From Pectobacterium aroidearum (lineage in GTDB: Bacteria > Pseudomonadota > Gammaproteobacteria > Enterobacterales > Enterobacteriaceae), in contig NZ_CP166097.1 in NCBI RefSeq assembly GCF_041228105.1, forward strand, positions 4,960,001-5,024,000: a DNA stretch of 64,000 nt, read 5' to 3'. The notes below the pieces were generated by a model, which saw nothing but the letters and a program-made list of their open reading frames with translations, was not told where the DNA came from and made no database searches. Below, in pieces: positions 55,789 through 64,000 of this stretch. Position 1 is the first letter of the stretch, and every line of letters begins with the position of its first letter. Made by a program: the position numbers and the translations under genes.

Positions 55789-56427
55789 CTAAATCTGCCA
55801 TCTTAACCATGCAAAGAAAACATTGCCGTTATTGTATGTACCGGGAATGTAAGTCGCCTGGAAAGAGAGCTTGTTATAGCTTATCGATGCCAAAGGCAAC
55901 AAAACCGGAATAGGGATATAGTTCCAGTTATCACGCATCGTTACGCCAGCCGTAAAACCCAGACCCAGTTGAAAATCCTGATCGCTGGTTGGCCGCCAAC
56001 GCTTTTCATAACCATAGCCACCGATAGGTTCCCATTTATTAAAGGAATCTTTAAAAGCCATGATATAAATCCCGTGCCAATCCCCATCCTTATCCAAACG
56101 GGAAACACCGTAACCCGCGCCCCACGGCCTTTCATTATATCTATCAGTCTTTTCTTTATCGTATGTCCAGCGGTTATGCCAGGTAATCGCCGGGATATAA
56201 ATATCGTGGCTCTGCGGCGCGTTCCAAGTAGTGGACAGGTTATTTTTACTTCTCTGCCACCAGCTTTCCCCCTGCTTATCCGATACCGGATCACTGGAAT
56301 CCACCGTGACAGGGGCAAGATTTTCGGTGCTGCTCGTATTATTTATGCTTTCTGCTGCGTAGCTCAAAAAAGGAACAATGGGTAGTGTAATCAAACTCAA
56401 CGTGATTAAAGTTCGCTTCAAATACAT
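55789..56427 (-). CDS. pagP: Lipid A palmitoyltransferase PagP
   Basis: PagP is an outer-membrane beta-barrel that moves palmitate from phospholipid to lipid A, giving resistance to cationic peptides. The 212-residue precursor has a signal peptide (about 1-24, ending SYA) and a Ser/Asp/Thr-rich linker longer than in E. coli. Catalytic residues are visible: His in [10 protein letters not shown] and the Asp-Ser pair in [10 protein letters not shown]. It stands alone between the hcp cassette and cysE; PhoP control is known in relatives, but I could not place a PhoP box. Confidence 0.93.
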   Translation of the reverse strand: MYLKRTLITLSLITLPIVPFLSYAAESINNTSSTENLAPVTVDSSDPVSDKQGESWWQRSKNNLSTTWNAPQSHDIYIPAITWHNRWTYDKEKTDRYNERPWGAGYGVSRLDKDGDWHGIYIMAFKDSFNKWEPIGGYGYEKRWRPTSDQDFQLGLGFTAGVTMRDNWNYIPIPVLLPLASISYNKLSFQATYIPGTYNNGNVFFAWLRWQI

Positions 56428-56737
56428 ATAAGATTCTCTGTAACGGCGTCACGATTCCATTCAAAAAAAGGTAATCCAGGCAAAGCTATTCTTGGTTGTT
56501 ACCAAAATATATAGTTCAGTTTACGCAACCTGCCTACATCAACAGGAAACTAAAGCAGCCTATTATGAAGGGATAAACAGTGGCTGTACTTAAATAGATA
56601 GTGAATTCAGCGTGGTTTTCAGATGTTTCTTAGGAAGAATAACAAAAAAACACCTTATTTGTTGGTGGTTTATGCTCTGATGGAGAACCTTTTCGGGATA
56701 GATAGCAAGAGACGGTGAATCACCTACACCACGGGTG
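56428..56737. other. Gene-free stretch between pagP and cysE
   Basis: A 310-bp interval with the pagP promoter region next to 56428 and the 3' flank of cysE at the other end. I see no gene, clear operator or terminator with a T-run. Confidence 0.5.
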
Positions 56738-57559
56738 TTAGATGCCATCACCGTATTCAAAACCGCGATTGATGCCGTTGAAATACTGATCCATATCCAT
56801 AGCGGGTTTATCGCTTTCCGGGCGACCGACGATACGAGCTGGCACACCTGCCGCCGTCGTGTGTGGAGGAACGGATTGCAACACGACAGAACCGGCACCA
56901 ATTTTCGCACCACAGCCGACTTCAATGTTCCCCAGAATTTTCGCGCCTGCGCCAATCATTACGCCTTCGCGAATTTTAGGGTGACGATCGCCACTGGTTT
57001 TGCCCGTACCGCCCAGCGTCACGGACTGCAGAATGGAGACATCATTTTCAACGACGGCGGTTTCGCCGATCACAATACCGGTTGCGTGATCGAGCATGAT
57101 CCCGCAGCCGATTCTCGCCGCTGGGTGAATATCGACACCAAAAGAGACCGAGATCTGGTTCTGGAAATAGACCGCCAGCGCTTGACGATCCTGCGACCAA
57201 AGCCAGTGACCAATACGATACGCCTGTAATGCATGAAACCCTTTCAGGTAGAGTAGCGGCGTCGAGTATTTATCTACTGCTGGATCGCGCAGGCAGACCG
57301 CCTGAATATCGCGCGCGGCAGAAACGATCATCTGTGGATCGGCGCTATAGGCTTCTTCGACCACCTCACGAATAGCAATCGCAGGCATAATCGAATTGGC
57401 TAACTTATTCGCCAGCATATAGCTCAGCGCACTCCCCAGATTCTCGTGTTTCAGCAATGTGGCATGAAAAAAGCTGGCCAGCATCGGTTCACAATCTGCG
57501 AGACTGCGCGCTTCTGCCTTGATATTGGTCCAGACCAGTTCCAGTTCTTCTGTCGACAT
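56738..57559 (-). CDS. cysE: Serine O-acetyltransferase CysE
   Basis: CysE acetylates serine to O-acetylserine, the carbon acceptor for cysteine synthesis, and binds CysK. The start MSTEELELVW at 57559 matches E. coli and gives 273 residues. The left-handed beta-helix part has GIMLDHATGIVIGE with the catalytic Asp and His, and the C-terminus ends FEYGDGI, whose Ile docks into CysK. It precedes gpsA's neighbourhood as in E. coli, with an ERIC element between. Confidence 0.97.
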   Translation of the reverse strand: MSTEELELVWTNIKAEARSLADCEPMLASFFHATLLKHENLGSALSYMLANKLANSIMPAIAIREVVEEAYSADPQMIVSAARDIQAVCLRDPAVDKYSTPLLYLKGFHALQAYRIGHWLWSQDRQALAVYFQNQISVSFGVDIHPAARIGCGIMLDHATGIVIGETAVVENDVSILQSVTLGGTGKTSGDRHPKIREGVMIGAGAKILGNIEVGCGAKIGAGSVVLQSVPPHTTAAGVPARIVGRPESDKPAMDMDQYFNGINRGFEYGDGI

Positions 57560-57688
57560 TGCCATACTCTCCGAGATGCCACACACCACAACGTATATCT
57601 GTTCTCAAACGGCGGACTGATTAGCACCACCGCTCACATACAAGAAAATGAAGATACTATGAGCCTCCAAGATTAGGAAGCCCAGCAT

Positions 57689-57813
<125 letters not shown>

Positions 57814-57826
57814 AGAACGACGTGTT

Positions 57827-58846
57827 TTATAATTTGGCGGTTTCGTCTTTACGCGTGCGCCCCAACAGGCTCAGTGCCGCCTCTCGGGCGTCTTTTCCGC
57901 AATAGAGAACTTGCCAGAGTTGTTCGGTAATCGGCATTTCAACGCCGTAGCGCTGCGCTAATGCCAGAACCTCTTTTGTATTGCGATACCCTTCAACAAC
58001 CTGGCCAATGCTATCCTGCGCGCTCTGCACATCCATTCCCTGCCCCAGCATCATACCAAAGCGTCGGTTACGGGACTGATTATCAGTACAGGTCAGCACC
58101 AGATCGCCCAGCCCAGCCATCCCCATGAAGGTGGTGGGATCCGCCCCCAGCGCCGTACCAAGCCGAGTCATTTCAGCCAGCCCACGGGTGATCAATGCGG
58201 TGCGTGCATTTGCGCCAAACCCAATGCCGTCAGACATCCCGGCACCGATAGCAATGACGTTCTTCACCGCCCCGCCCAGCTGCACACCGATAAAATCTGG
58301 GTTGCTGTATACGCGGAAGCTCTTTCCACAGTGCAGTAGACGTTGCAGATCGTCAGCAAATTCACGGTCCGTCGATGCCAGAGCAATAGCCGTCGGCATG
58401 CCAGCTGCTAATTCTTTAGCGAATGTCGGGCCGGATACCACCGCGAGCGGAATGGTTTCGCCCAGCGCTTCGCGAGCGACATCCTGCAACAACCGTCCCG
58501 TTTCCGCTTCCAGCCCTTTCGTCGCCCACACGATACGCGCATCGGCACGCAAATGCGGTTTCAACTGACGCAGAACATCACCAAACACATGGCTCGGCAC
58601 AACAACCAGCACGTTTCTGCTGGCAGCAAGCGCCTGCCCCAGATTGGTTTCCAACTGTAGTGAATCGGGGAAAGGGACATCAGGCAGGAATGCCTGATTA
58701 CAGCGAGCGGCCTGTAATGCCTGAATGTGCGCGGGGTTGTGGCCCCACAGCACGACTCGATGGCCATTACGCGCCAGCGTAATGGCCAGAGCGGTGCCGT
58801 ATGAACCGGCACCGATGACGGTCATGGAAGCGTCAGACGCGTTCAT
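57827..58846 (-). CDS. gpsA: Glycerol-3-phosphate dehydrogenase [NAD(P)+] GpsA
   Basis: GpsA reduces dihydroxyacetone phosphate to sn-glycerol 3-phosphate for phospholipid synthesis. The 339-residue protein opens with the dinucleotide loop [13 protein letters not shown] and has the catalytic Lys in [14 protein letters not shown] and the family segment [16 protein letters not shown]. It overlaps the secB stop by one base, as expected for the secB-gpsA operon. Confidence 0.97.
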   Translation of the reverse strand: MNASDASMTVIGAGSYGTALAITLARNGHRVVLWGHNPAHIQALQAARCNQAFLPDVPFPDSLQLETNLGQALAASRNVLVVVPSHVFGDVLRQLKPHLRADARIVWATKGLEAETGRLLQDVAREALGETIPLAVVSGPTFAKELAAGMPTAIALASTDREFADDLQRLLHCGKSFRVYSNPDFIGVQLGGAVKNVIAIGAGMSDGIGFGANARTALITRGLAEMTRLGTALGADPTTFMGMAGLGDLVLTCTDNQSRNRRFGMMLGQGMDVQSAQDSIGQVVEGYRNTKEVLALAQRYGVEMPITEQLWQVLYCGKDAREAALSLLGRTRKDETAKL

Positions 58847-59316
58847 CAGGCATCCTGATGCTGCGCAGCGCCTTCACCTTCGGTCTGCTGCTGCAGGTAA
58901 TTCATGAACAGCGCATCAAAGTTAACCGGAGCCAGATTCAGTTGCGGGAAGGTGCCGCGAGAAACCAGGCTGGTGATGCACTCACGCGCGTAAGGGAACA
59001 GAATGTTCGGGCAGTAAGCACCCAGGCAGTGCGCCAGTTGAGTTCCTTCAATGCCGCCAACGGTAAAGATACCACCTTGCTGAACTTCACACAGAAACGC
59101 AGTTTCTTCGCCCAGAGAAGCCGTTACGGTCACGCGCAGAACAACTTCATAGATGTCATCAGCCAGTTGGCTGGACGCCGTATCCAGATCCAGTTTTACT
59201 TCCGGCTGCCATTCCTGCTGGAACACCTGAGGCGCGTTCGGCGCTTCAAAAGAGATATCTTTGGTGTAGATACGCTGGATTTGGAAAGCCATTTCTGTGT
59301 TGTTTTGTTCAGACAT
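58846..59316 (-). CDS. secB: Protein-export chaperone SecB
   Basis: SecB is a cytosolic tetrameric chaperone that holds preproteins unfolded and hands them to SecA. The 156-residue protein has the family core ([61 protein letters not shown]). It is upstream of gpsA. In E. coli grxC lies between secB and yibN; here only 203 bp separate them. Confidence 0.97.
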   Translation of the reverse strand: MSEQNNTEMAFQIQRIYTKDISFEAPNAPQVFQQEWQPEVKLDLDTASSQLADDIYEVVLRVTVTASLGEETAFLCEVQQGGIFTVGGIEGTQLAHCLGAYCPNILFPYARECITSLVSRGTFPQLNLAPVNFDALFMNYLQQQTEGEGAAQHQDA

Positions 59317-59519
59317 GTTAAGTAATACCCTTTTGTTAGATTTTCTTGACGTCTTCCGTCGTCATAAGTAGGCGGACGTCAGCACATTTATGTCATTGTC
59401 GTACTGCAATCAGCCTGTCGGTTATCCTGCCAAATCGTTGCCATTTTCGCTGCATATGACCGATCACACTATGACCTATCACATACGGCACGACGAGGAT
59501 AGTTTTACCACAAACCGTT

Positions 59520-59951
59520 TTATTTGCCGCGGACTAAAGGCAGATTCTCACCGCTCCAGCCAGCCAGGCCGTCTTTCAATACCTGCACACGCTCAAAACC
59601 GGCTTTGTGCAAATTCTCGGCCGCTTCGCGTGAAGAGAGGCCGTTGGCGCATACCACGATAATCGGCTGCGACTTATGTTTTTCAAGTTCACCTACGCTG
59701 CCGTTTTTGATGTCGTTCGGCAACAGGTTAAATGCGCTGGCAATATGGCCACGGCGATAATCATCACGGTTACGGATATCAACGACGACAGCATCTTCTT
59801 TATTAATCAGTCGGATCGCTTCACCGCGAACCACTTCTTTCACGTTCGACAGTTTACTCTTCACAGTAAGTACAATTACCGCAACCAACAGCGCAACCCA
59901 GGCGATGCTCAAAATAGGGTTCTTGCTAACAAATGGCATAATCTCTTGCAT
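59520..59951 (-). CDS. yibN: Rhodanese-like membrane protein YibN
   Basis: A 143-residue protein with an N-terminal membrane helix (about 12-28) and one rhodanese domain ([17 protein letters not shown], then the active-site loop [12 protein letters not shown]). The active-site Cys is present, whereas the E. coli sequence as I recall it lacks it. Starts [18 protein letters not shown], matching the family. Role uncertain; sulfur transfer or redox sensing is possible. Confidence 0.9.
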   Translation of the reverse strand: MQEIMPFVSKNPILSIAWVALLVAVIVLTVKSKLSNVKEVVRGEAIRLINKEDAVVVDIRNRDDYRRGHIASAFNLLPNDIKNGSVGELEKHKSQPIIVVCANGLSSREAAENLHKAGFERVQVLKDGLAGWSGENLPLVRGK

Positions 59952-60322
59952 GGGGTGTAACGGCTCCCGGATCAGTTAAGCAACAAAAATAAAGGTTCCT
60001 GAGTATACCTGCGCGATACGGCAATTACAGCCAGTAAGCCAACATAGCGTATCGAATCTGCGGCGCGATACCCAAAAATTACCAGGATAGATGTTTGAGG
60101 CTATCCCAGCGCAAGCCCGTAAGCGCCAGCAAGAGATAGCCAGCCACAGAAACTGGCGTACCAAATAATGCCATTCCCTCATTTTATGCGCAGAGCTTTC
60201 CATTTATCCATTATTGATGCGCATAGATGCCCGTCTTTGTGCCATGCTTGTCACGTCTGGAAATAGAAATCAGACAAGAGACAACTGGTAAGCCGCTGTT
60301 CATCGTGGAATAATTCACCGCT
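59952..60322. other. Gene-free stretch between yibN and envC
   Basis: A 371-bp divergent promoter region. E. coli has gpmI at this position; no trace of it is visible here. No repeat or operator recognised. Confidence 0.55.
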
Positions 60323-61624
60323 ATGAGTAAAAACGCGTTATTTGTACAGAGTCGAGTGGCATGTAGCGCCGATCGCCATTTATCCGCATTACAAAGGCTG
60401 CTCACCCGCTGCGTCAGCGCACTCTGCGTTGGCGTTTTGCTGTTGCCCGCGCTCAGCCAGGCGGAAGATAATCAGGCACAGCTCAAGACCCTGCAACAAG
60501 ATATCGCCGCGAAAGAAAAAAGCGTTCAGGAACAACAAAAGCAGCGCAGTGCGTTAGTCCAGCAGTTGAAAAAGCAAGAGCAGTCTATCTCTCAGGCCAG
60601 TCGCCAACTGCATGAAACGCGCAATACGCTGTCCACGCTAAATAAAGAACTAACCAGCCTTAGCGCCTCTATCGCAAAGCTACAGTCTCAGCAGAATAAG
60701 CAACAAACGCTGCTCTCCCGCCAGCTCGACGCCGCCTTCCGGCAAGGTCAGCACAGCGCGCTGCAATTAATGCTGAGCGGAGAGGAAAGCCAGCGCAACG
60801 AGCGCATCCTCGCCTACTTCGGCTACCTGAATGAAGCACGCCAGAAATCTATCCACGACTTACAGCAAACCCGTGTGGAACTGGCTGACCAAAAACGTCA
60901 GTTGGAACAAAAACAGACGCAGCAAAAAACGCTGCTGAGTGACCAGCAGCAGCAACAGCAGACGCTGGAGCAGGCGCAGTCCGATCGGAAGAAAACGCTG
61001 TCGACGCTGGAAAGCTCGCTGGAAAAAGATCGGCAACAACTGACGGAGCTGCGCCAGAATGAAACCCGGCTGCGCGACCAGATCGCCCGCGCCGAGCGAG
61101 AAGCGAAAGCCCGTGCCGAACGGGAAGCGCGTGAAGCCGCCAAGGTTCGCGCCAAAGAAGAACAGGCCAAACGCAGCGGCAGCAGCTACAAACCGACTGA
61201 AGGTGAACGCTCACTCATGGCGCGAACCGGCGGTTTAGGGCGACCTTCAGGTCAAGCCATCTGGCCGGTTAACGGCCGCATCGAACACCGCTTCGGCGAA
61301 CCGCTACAGGGCGAACTGCGCTGGAAAGGTCTGGTGATTGCCGCACCGGAAGGAACAGAAGTGAAAGCCATCGCCGACGGCACCGTACTGATGGCCGACT
61401 GGTTACAGGGCTACGGGTTAGTTGTTGTTGTGCAGCATGGTAAAGGCGATATGAGCCTGTACGGCTATAACCAGAGCGCGCTGGTCTCCGTTGGCGCTCA
61501 GGTCAAAGCCGGTCAACCTATTGCGCTGGTTGGTACCAGCGGCGGGCAGAGCCAGCCCGGGCTGTATTTTGAAATCCGTCGTCAGGGTCAGGCGGTCAAC
61601 CCACAACCTTGGCTGGGAAGATAG
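60323..61624 (+). CDS. envC: Murein hydrolase activator EnvC
   Basis: EnvC is a periplasmic protein recruited by FtsEX that activates the amidases AmiA and AmiB for daughter-cell separation. The 433-residue precursor has a signal peptide ending near SQA (about residue 47), long coiled coils (about 50-290, Gln/Lys/Glu rich) and a C-terminal LytM domain. The LytM zinc and catalytic residues are replaced (RWKGLVI, VVQHGKGDMSLYGYN), as in all EnvC proteins. yibQ follows at once. Confidence 0.95.
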   Translation: MSKNALFVQSRVACSADRHLSALQRLLTRCVSALCVGVLLLPALSQAEDNQAQLKTLQQDIAAKEKSVQEQQKQRSALVQQLKKQEQSISQASRQLHETRNTLSTLNKELTSLSASIAKLQSQQNKQQTLLSRQLDAAFRQGQHSALQLMLSGEESQRNERILAYFGYLNEARQKSIHDLQQTRVELADQKRQLEQKQTQQKTLLSDQQQQQQTLEQAQSDRKKTLSTLESSLEKDRQQLTELRQNETRLRDQIARAEREAKARAEREAREAAKVRAKEEQAKRSGSSYKPTEGERSLMARTGGLGRPSGQAIWPVNGRIEHRFGEPLQGELRWKGLVIAAPEGTEVKAIADGTVLMADWLQGYGLVVVVQHGKGDMSLYGYNQSALVSVGAQVKAGQPIALVGTSGGQSQPGLYFEIRRQGQAVNPQPWLGR

Positions 61625-61626
61625 TC

Positions 61627-62574
61627 TTGTCATATTTAACCAAAACACCGTTACTGGCATTGAGTCTGCTCGCGTTGTCTCCTTTCGCGCTGGCAGGGAA
61701 ACTGTCCATCGTCATCGATGATTTCGGCTATCGTCCGCATAATGAGAACCAGATTCTGGCAATGCCAACGGCGATTTCTGTCGCGGTATTACCCAACGCG
61801 CCATACGCCCGCGACATGGCGACAAAAGCCCACCAGCAAGGGCGAGAAGTCTTGATCCATCTACCAATGGCACCGATGAGCAAGCAGCCGCTGGAGCGTG
61901 ACACGTTACGCCCGGACATGAGCAGCGATGAAATTCAGCGCATCATTCGCCAATCGGTCAATAACGTGCCTTACGCTGTGGGGCTGAACAATCATATGGG
62001 CAGCGCGATGACCGCCAGCCTGCCCGGCATGCAAAAAGTCATGCAGGCGCTGAGCGCCTATCAGCTCTACTTCCTTGATAGCATGACCATTGGCAGCAGC
62101 CAATCGAGTCAGGCTGCGGCAGGAACGGGCGTCAAAGTCATCAAACGCAAAGTCTTTCTGGATGATTCGCAAAACGAAGCCGAGATTCGTAAGCAGTTTA
62201 CCCGCGCGGTGCAAATTGCCCGTCGCAGCGGTTCAGCTATCGCTATCGGGCATCCACATCCTTCAACCATCCGCGTTTTGCAGCAGATGCTGCCCACGCT
62301 GGATGCCGATATCGTCTTAGTCCGCCCCAGCCAGTTGCTGAACGAGCCGACGCGGCAGTACGAGCCTCAGCCGCAACAGCCGGTTAAACCACGTAATCCG
62401 TTCCGTGGCATACCGCAGTGTCGGGTCAAGCAGCCGCCAGAACCGGTCAAGAACGATATGTTCTTCAAACTAGTGAGCAGCAGCATTCGGGAAAGCGCCC
62501 CAGTGATGTTTATCAAACACCGCTGGCAAACCTGGGTGGCACCGGCAGAAACCGAAACGCACAAACAACCGTAG
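61627..62574 (+). CDS. yibQ: Divergent polysaccharide deacetylase family protein YibQ
   Basis: A 315-residue exported protein of the DUF610/YibQ family: signal peptide MSYLTKTPLLALSLLALSPF followed by ALA, then SIVIDDFGYR and GLNNHMGSAM, which resemble the metal-binding NodB pattern. Deacetylase activity is not proven. I chose the TTG at 61627, two bases after the envC stop with GGAAG upstream; another TTG at 61609 overlaps envC. The C-terminal 60 residues are Pro/Gln-rich and variable. Confidence 0.9.
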   Translation: MSYLTKTPLLALSLLALSPFALAGKLSIVIDDFGYRPHNENQILAMPTAISVAVLPNAPYARDMATKAHQQGREVLIHLPMAPMSKQPLERDTLRPDMSSDEIQRIIRQSVNNVPYAVGLNNHMGSAMTASLPGMQKVMQALSAYQLYFLDSMTIGSSQSSQAAAGTGVKVIKRKVFLDDSQNEAEIRKQFTRAVQIARRSGSAIAIGHPHPSTIRVLQQMLPTLDADIVLVRPSQLLNEPTRQYEPQPQQPVKPRNPFRGIPQCRVKQPPEPVKNDMFFKLVSSSIRESAPVMFIKHRWQTWVAPAETETHKQP

Positions 62575-62624
62575 TTTCAGTGACACGTTCCCTTTTGTCA
62601 TCACGCTGACTCGCGGCGGCAGGG

Positions 62625-63656
62625 TTATCTCTCGTCCCAATTGAGAATAACCTTGCCAGATTGACCCGAGCGCATGGCATCAAAGCCTTTTTGAAACTCA
62701 TCAATGTGAAAGCGGTGGGTGATAATCGGTGACAAATCCAGCCCGGATTGAATCAGCGCCGACATTTTGTACCAGGTTTCGAACATTTCCCGTCCGTAGA
62801 TACCTTTGATAAACAGCCCTTTAAAAATCACCTCTCCCCAGTCAATCGACATCGGTTCGTGCGGAATACCCAGCATGGCGATGCGCCCACCGTGGTTCAT
62901 CGCTTTCAGCATGGCGCGAAAGGCCGATGGCGCACCCGACATCTCTAACCCAATATCAAACCCTTCGGTCATGCCCAGTTCTATCATGACGTCAGCCAGC
63001 CTTTCCTCTGCCACATTGACGGCCCGCGTTGCCCCCATTTTCCTGGCAAGATCCAGACGGTACGCATTCACATCGGTAATCACGACGTTTCTTGCGCCAA
63101 CGTGACGACACACCGCCGCCGCCATCATGCCTATCGGCCCTGCGCCAGCAATCAAGACATCCTCACCCACTAAATCAAAAGAAAGCGCAGTGTGCACCGC
63201 ATTACCGAAAGGATCGAAAATGGCGGCCAGCTCGTCAGAAATATTGTCGGGAATGCGAAACGCGTTGTAGGCAGGAATCACCAGATACTCCGCGAATGAA
63301 CCGGGGCGATTTACTCCGACGCCGATGGCATTGCGGCATAAATGACGCCGCCCGGCACGGCAGTTGCGGCAATATCCGCAGGTAATATGTCCTTCGCCAG
63401 AGACCCGATCGCCAATATGAAAACCGTTAACCTCCTGACCGATAGCGACAATTTCTCCCACGTATTCATGCCCGACAACCATCGGAACGGGAATGGTCTT
63501 CTGCGACCATTCGTCCCAGTTATAGATATGCACATCCGTTCCGCAAATCGCGCTTTTGCGAATTTTAATCATGATGTCGTTATGCCCGAGCTCCGGCGTG
63601 GGGGAGTCCACCATCCAGATGCCCTCTTCCGGCCGCAATTTTGCCAATGCTTTCAT
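62625..63656 (-). CDS. tdh: L-threonine 3-dehydrogenase
   Basis: Tdh oxidises threonine to 2-amino-3-ketobutyrate, which Kbl cleaves to glycine and acetyl-CoA. The 343-residue zinc-dependent dehydrogenase has the catalytic Cys in [15 protein letters not shown] (about residue 38), the structural-zinc Cys cluster [15 protein letters not shown] and the NAD loop [13 protein letters not shown]. It follows kbl by 10 bp. Confidence 0.97.
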   Translation of the reverse strand: MKALAKLRPEEGIWMVDSPTPELGHNDIMIKIRKSAICGTDVHIYNWDEWSQKTIPVPMVVGHEYVGEIVAIGQEVNGFHIGDRVSGEGHITCGYCRNCRAGRRHLCRNAIGVGVNRPGSFAEYLVIPAYNAFRIPDNISDELAAIFDPFGNAVHTALSFDLVGEDVLIAGAGPIGMMAAAVCRHVGARNVVITDVNAYRLDLARKMGATRAVNVAEERLADVMIELGMTEGFDIGLEMSGAPSAFRAMLKAMNHGGRIAMLGIPHEPMSIDWGEVIFKGLFIKGIYGREMFETWYKMSALIQSGLDLSPIITHRFHIDEFQKGFDAMRSGQSGKVILNWDER

Positions 63657-63666
63657 GACGATTTCC

Positions 63667-64000
63667 TCAGATGATCACACCCAGACGTTTGCCCACGCGG
63701 GTAAAAGCCTCAACGGCGAATTGGATTTGCTGCGGCGTATGAGCGGCCGACATTTGCGTACGAATGCGCGCCTGACCGAGGGGAACCACAGGATAGAAAA
63801 AGCCTGCGACGTACACGCCTTCCCGCTGTAGCGCCTGAGCAAAATCCTGCGCCAACTGTGCCTCACCCAGCATTACGGGGATAATGGCGTGATCGGCCCC
63901 CGCCAAGGTGAACCCAGCGGCAGCCATCTTTTCACGAAACAGACGGGCGTTTTCCCACAGCCGCTTACGCCGTTCCCCACTTCTTTCCAGCAGATCCAGC
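63667..64000 (-). CDS. kbl: 2-amino-3-ketobutyrate CoA ligase, C-terminal part (cut by window end)
   Basis: The last 111 residues of Kbl, a PLP enzyme of the alpha-oxoamine synthase family that makes glycine and acetyl-CoA from 2-amino-3-ketobutyrate. Visible family segments are [40 protein letters not shown] and [13 protein letters not shown]. The reading frame continues through the right edge; the N-terminal part lies outside. It forms an operon with tdh. Confidence 0.93.
   Translation of the reverse strand, partial: LDLLERSGERRKRLWENARLFREKMAAAGFTLAGADHAIIPVMLGEAQLAQDFAQALQREGVYVAGFFYPVVPLGQARIRTQMSAAHTPQQIQFAVEAFTRVGKRLGVII

Noticed and set aside
56540..56570. PhoP box upstream of pagP
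   Set aside because: GTTGA and GGTTGC half-sites are present on the minus strand but the spacing does not fit the direct-repeat consensus.

Overview
The window looks like a chromosomal segment of a soft-rot enterobacterium, most likely Pectobacterium (inferred from gene content, order and base composition; no database search was possible). Most genes are close homologues of E. coli K-12 genes, often in E. coli order: hemG-trkH-yigZ-pepQ, fadBA, fre-ubiD-rfaH-tatD-tatCBA-ubiB-ubiJ-ubiE-rmuC, argHBC/argE, ppc, udp, ysgA, metE/metR-yigM, cysE-gpsA-secB, yibN, envC-yibQ and tdh-kbl. Three ERIC elements lie between genes. The left edge holds an rRNA-type P1 promoter firing out of the window, as expected from the hemG-rrs neighbourhood of E. 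coli.

Layout. 1-10 kb: heme, potassium, peptidase, fatty-acid beta-oxidation (with a FadR operator), flavin reductase and ubiquinone genes. 10-19 kb: rfaH, hemB, tatD, the Tat translocon, the ubiquinone accessory genes ubiB/ubiJ/ubiE, and rmuC. 19-24 kb: arginine biosynthesis with tandem ARG boxes between argC and argE. 24-37.5 kb: a GntR regulator, a RspA/ManD-type dehydratase and a PTS permease. This sugar(-acid) module sits between argE and ppc, which are neighbours in E. coli. A 9.8-kb island is inserted into the module at the 3' end of the GntR gene. 38-45 kb: ppc, a tyrosine-phosphatase-like protein, udp, a WYL regulator with a divergent ABM-type protein, and ysgA. 45-49 kb: two paralogous chemoreceptors, each with a sigma-28 promoter. 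49.5-54 kb: metE/metR and yigM. 53.8-55.4 kb: an orphan Hcp with a candidate lysozyme-like effector and a candidate membrane immunity protein (type VI secretion). 55.8-64 kb: pagP, cysE, gpsA, secB, yibN, envC, yibQ, tdh and the 3' end of kbl.

The most interesting region is the island at 24.70-34.57 kb. It is bounded by perfect 36-bp direct repeats; the left one is the end of the GntR gene including its stop codon. No integrase or transposase lies inside. It carries two divergent cargo operons. The leftward operon encodes a 64-residue Cys-rich peptide, then (after an attenuator-like hairpin) two E1/ThiF-type adenylating enzymes, each with an N-terminal winged-helix domain resembling a RiPP recognition element, and a UvrA-like tandem ABC ATPase. 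I read it as a RiPP pathway with possible UvrA-type self-protection; I do not recognise it as a described family. The rightward operon is a RADAR-like anti-phage system: a P-loop ATPase (rdrA) and a large adenosine deaminase (rdrB). rdrA is split into two frames at a run of eight A, so it is either frameshifted or expressed by slippage.
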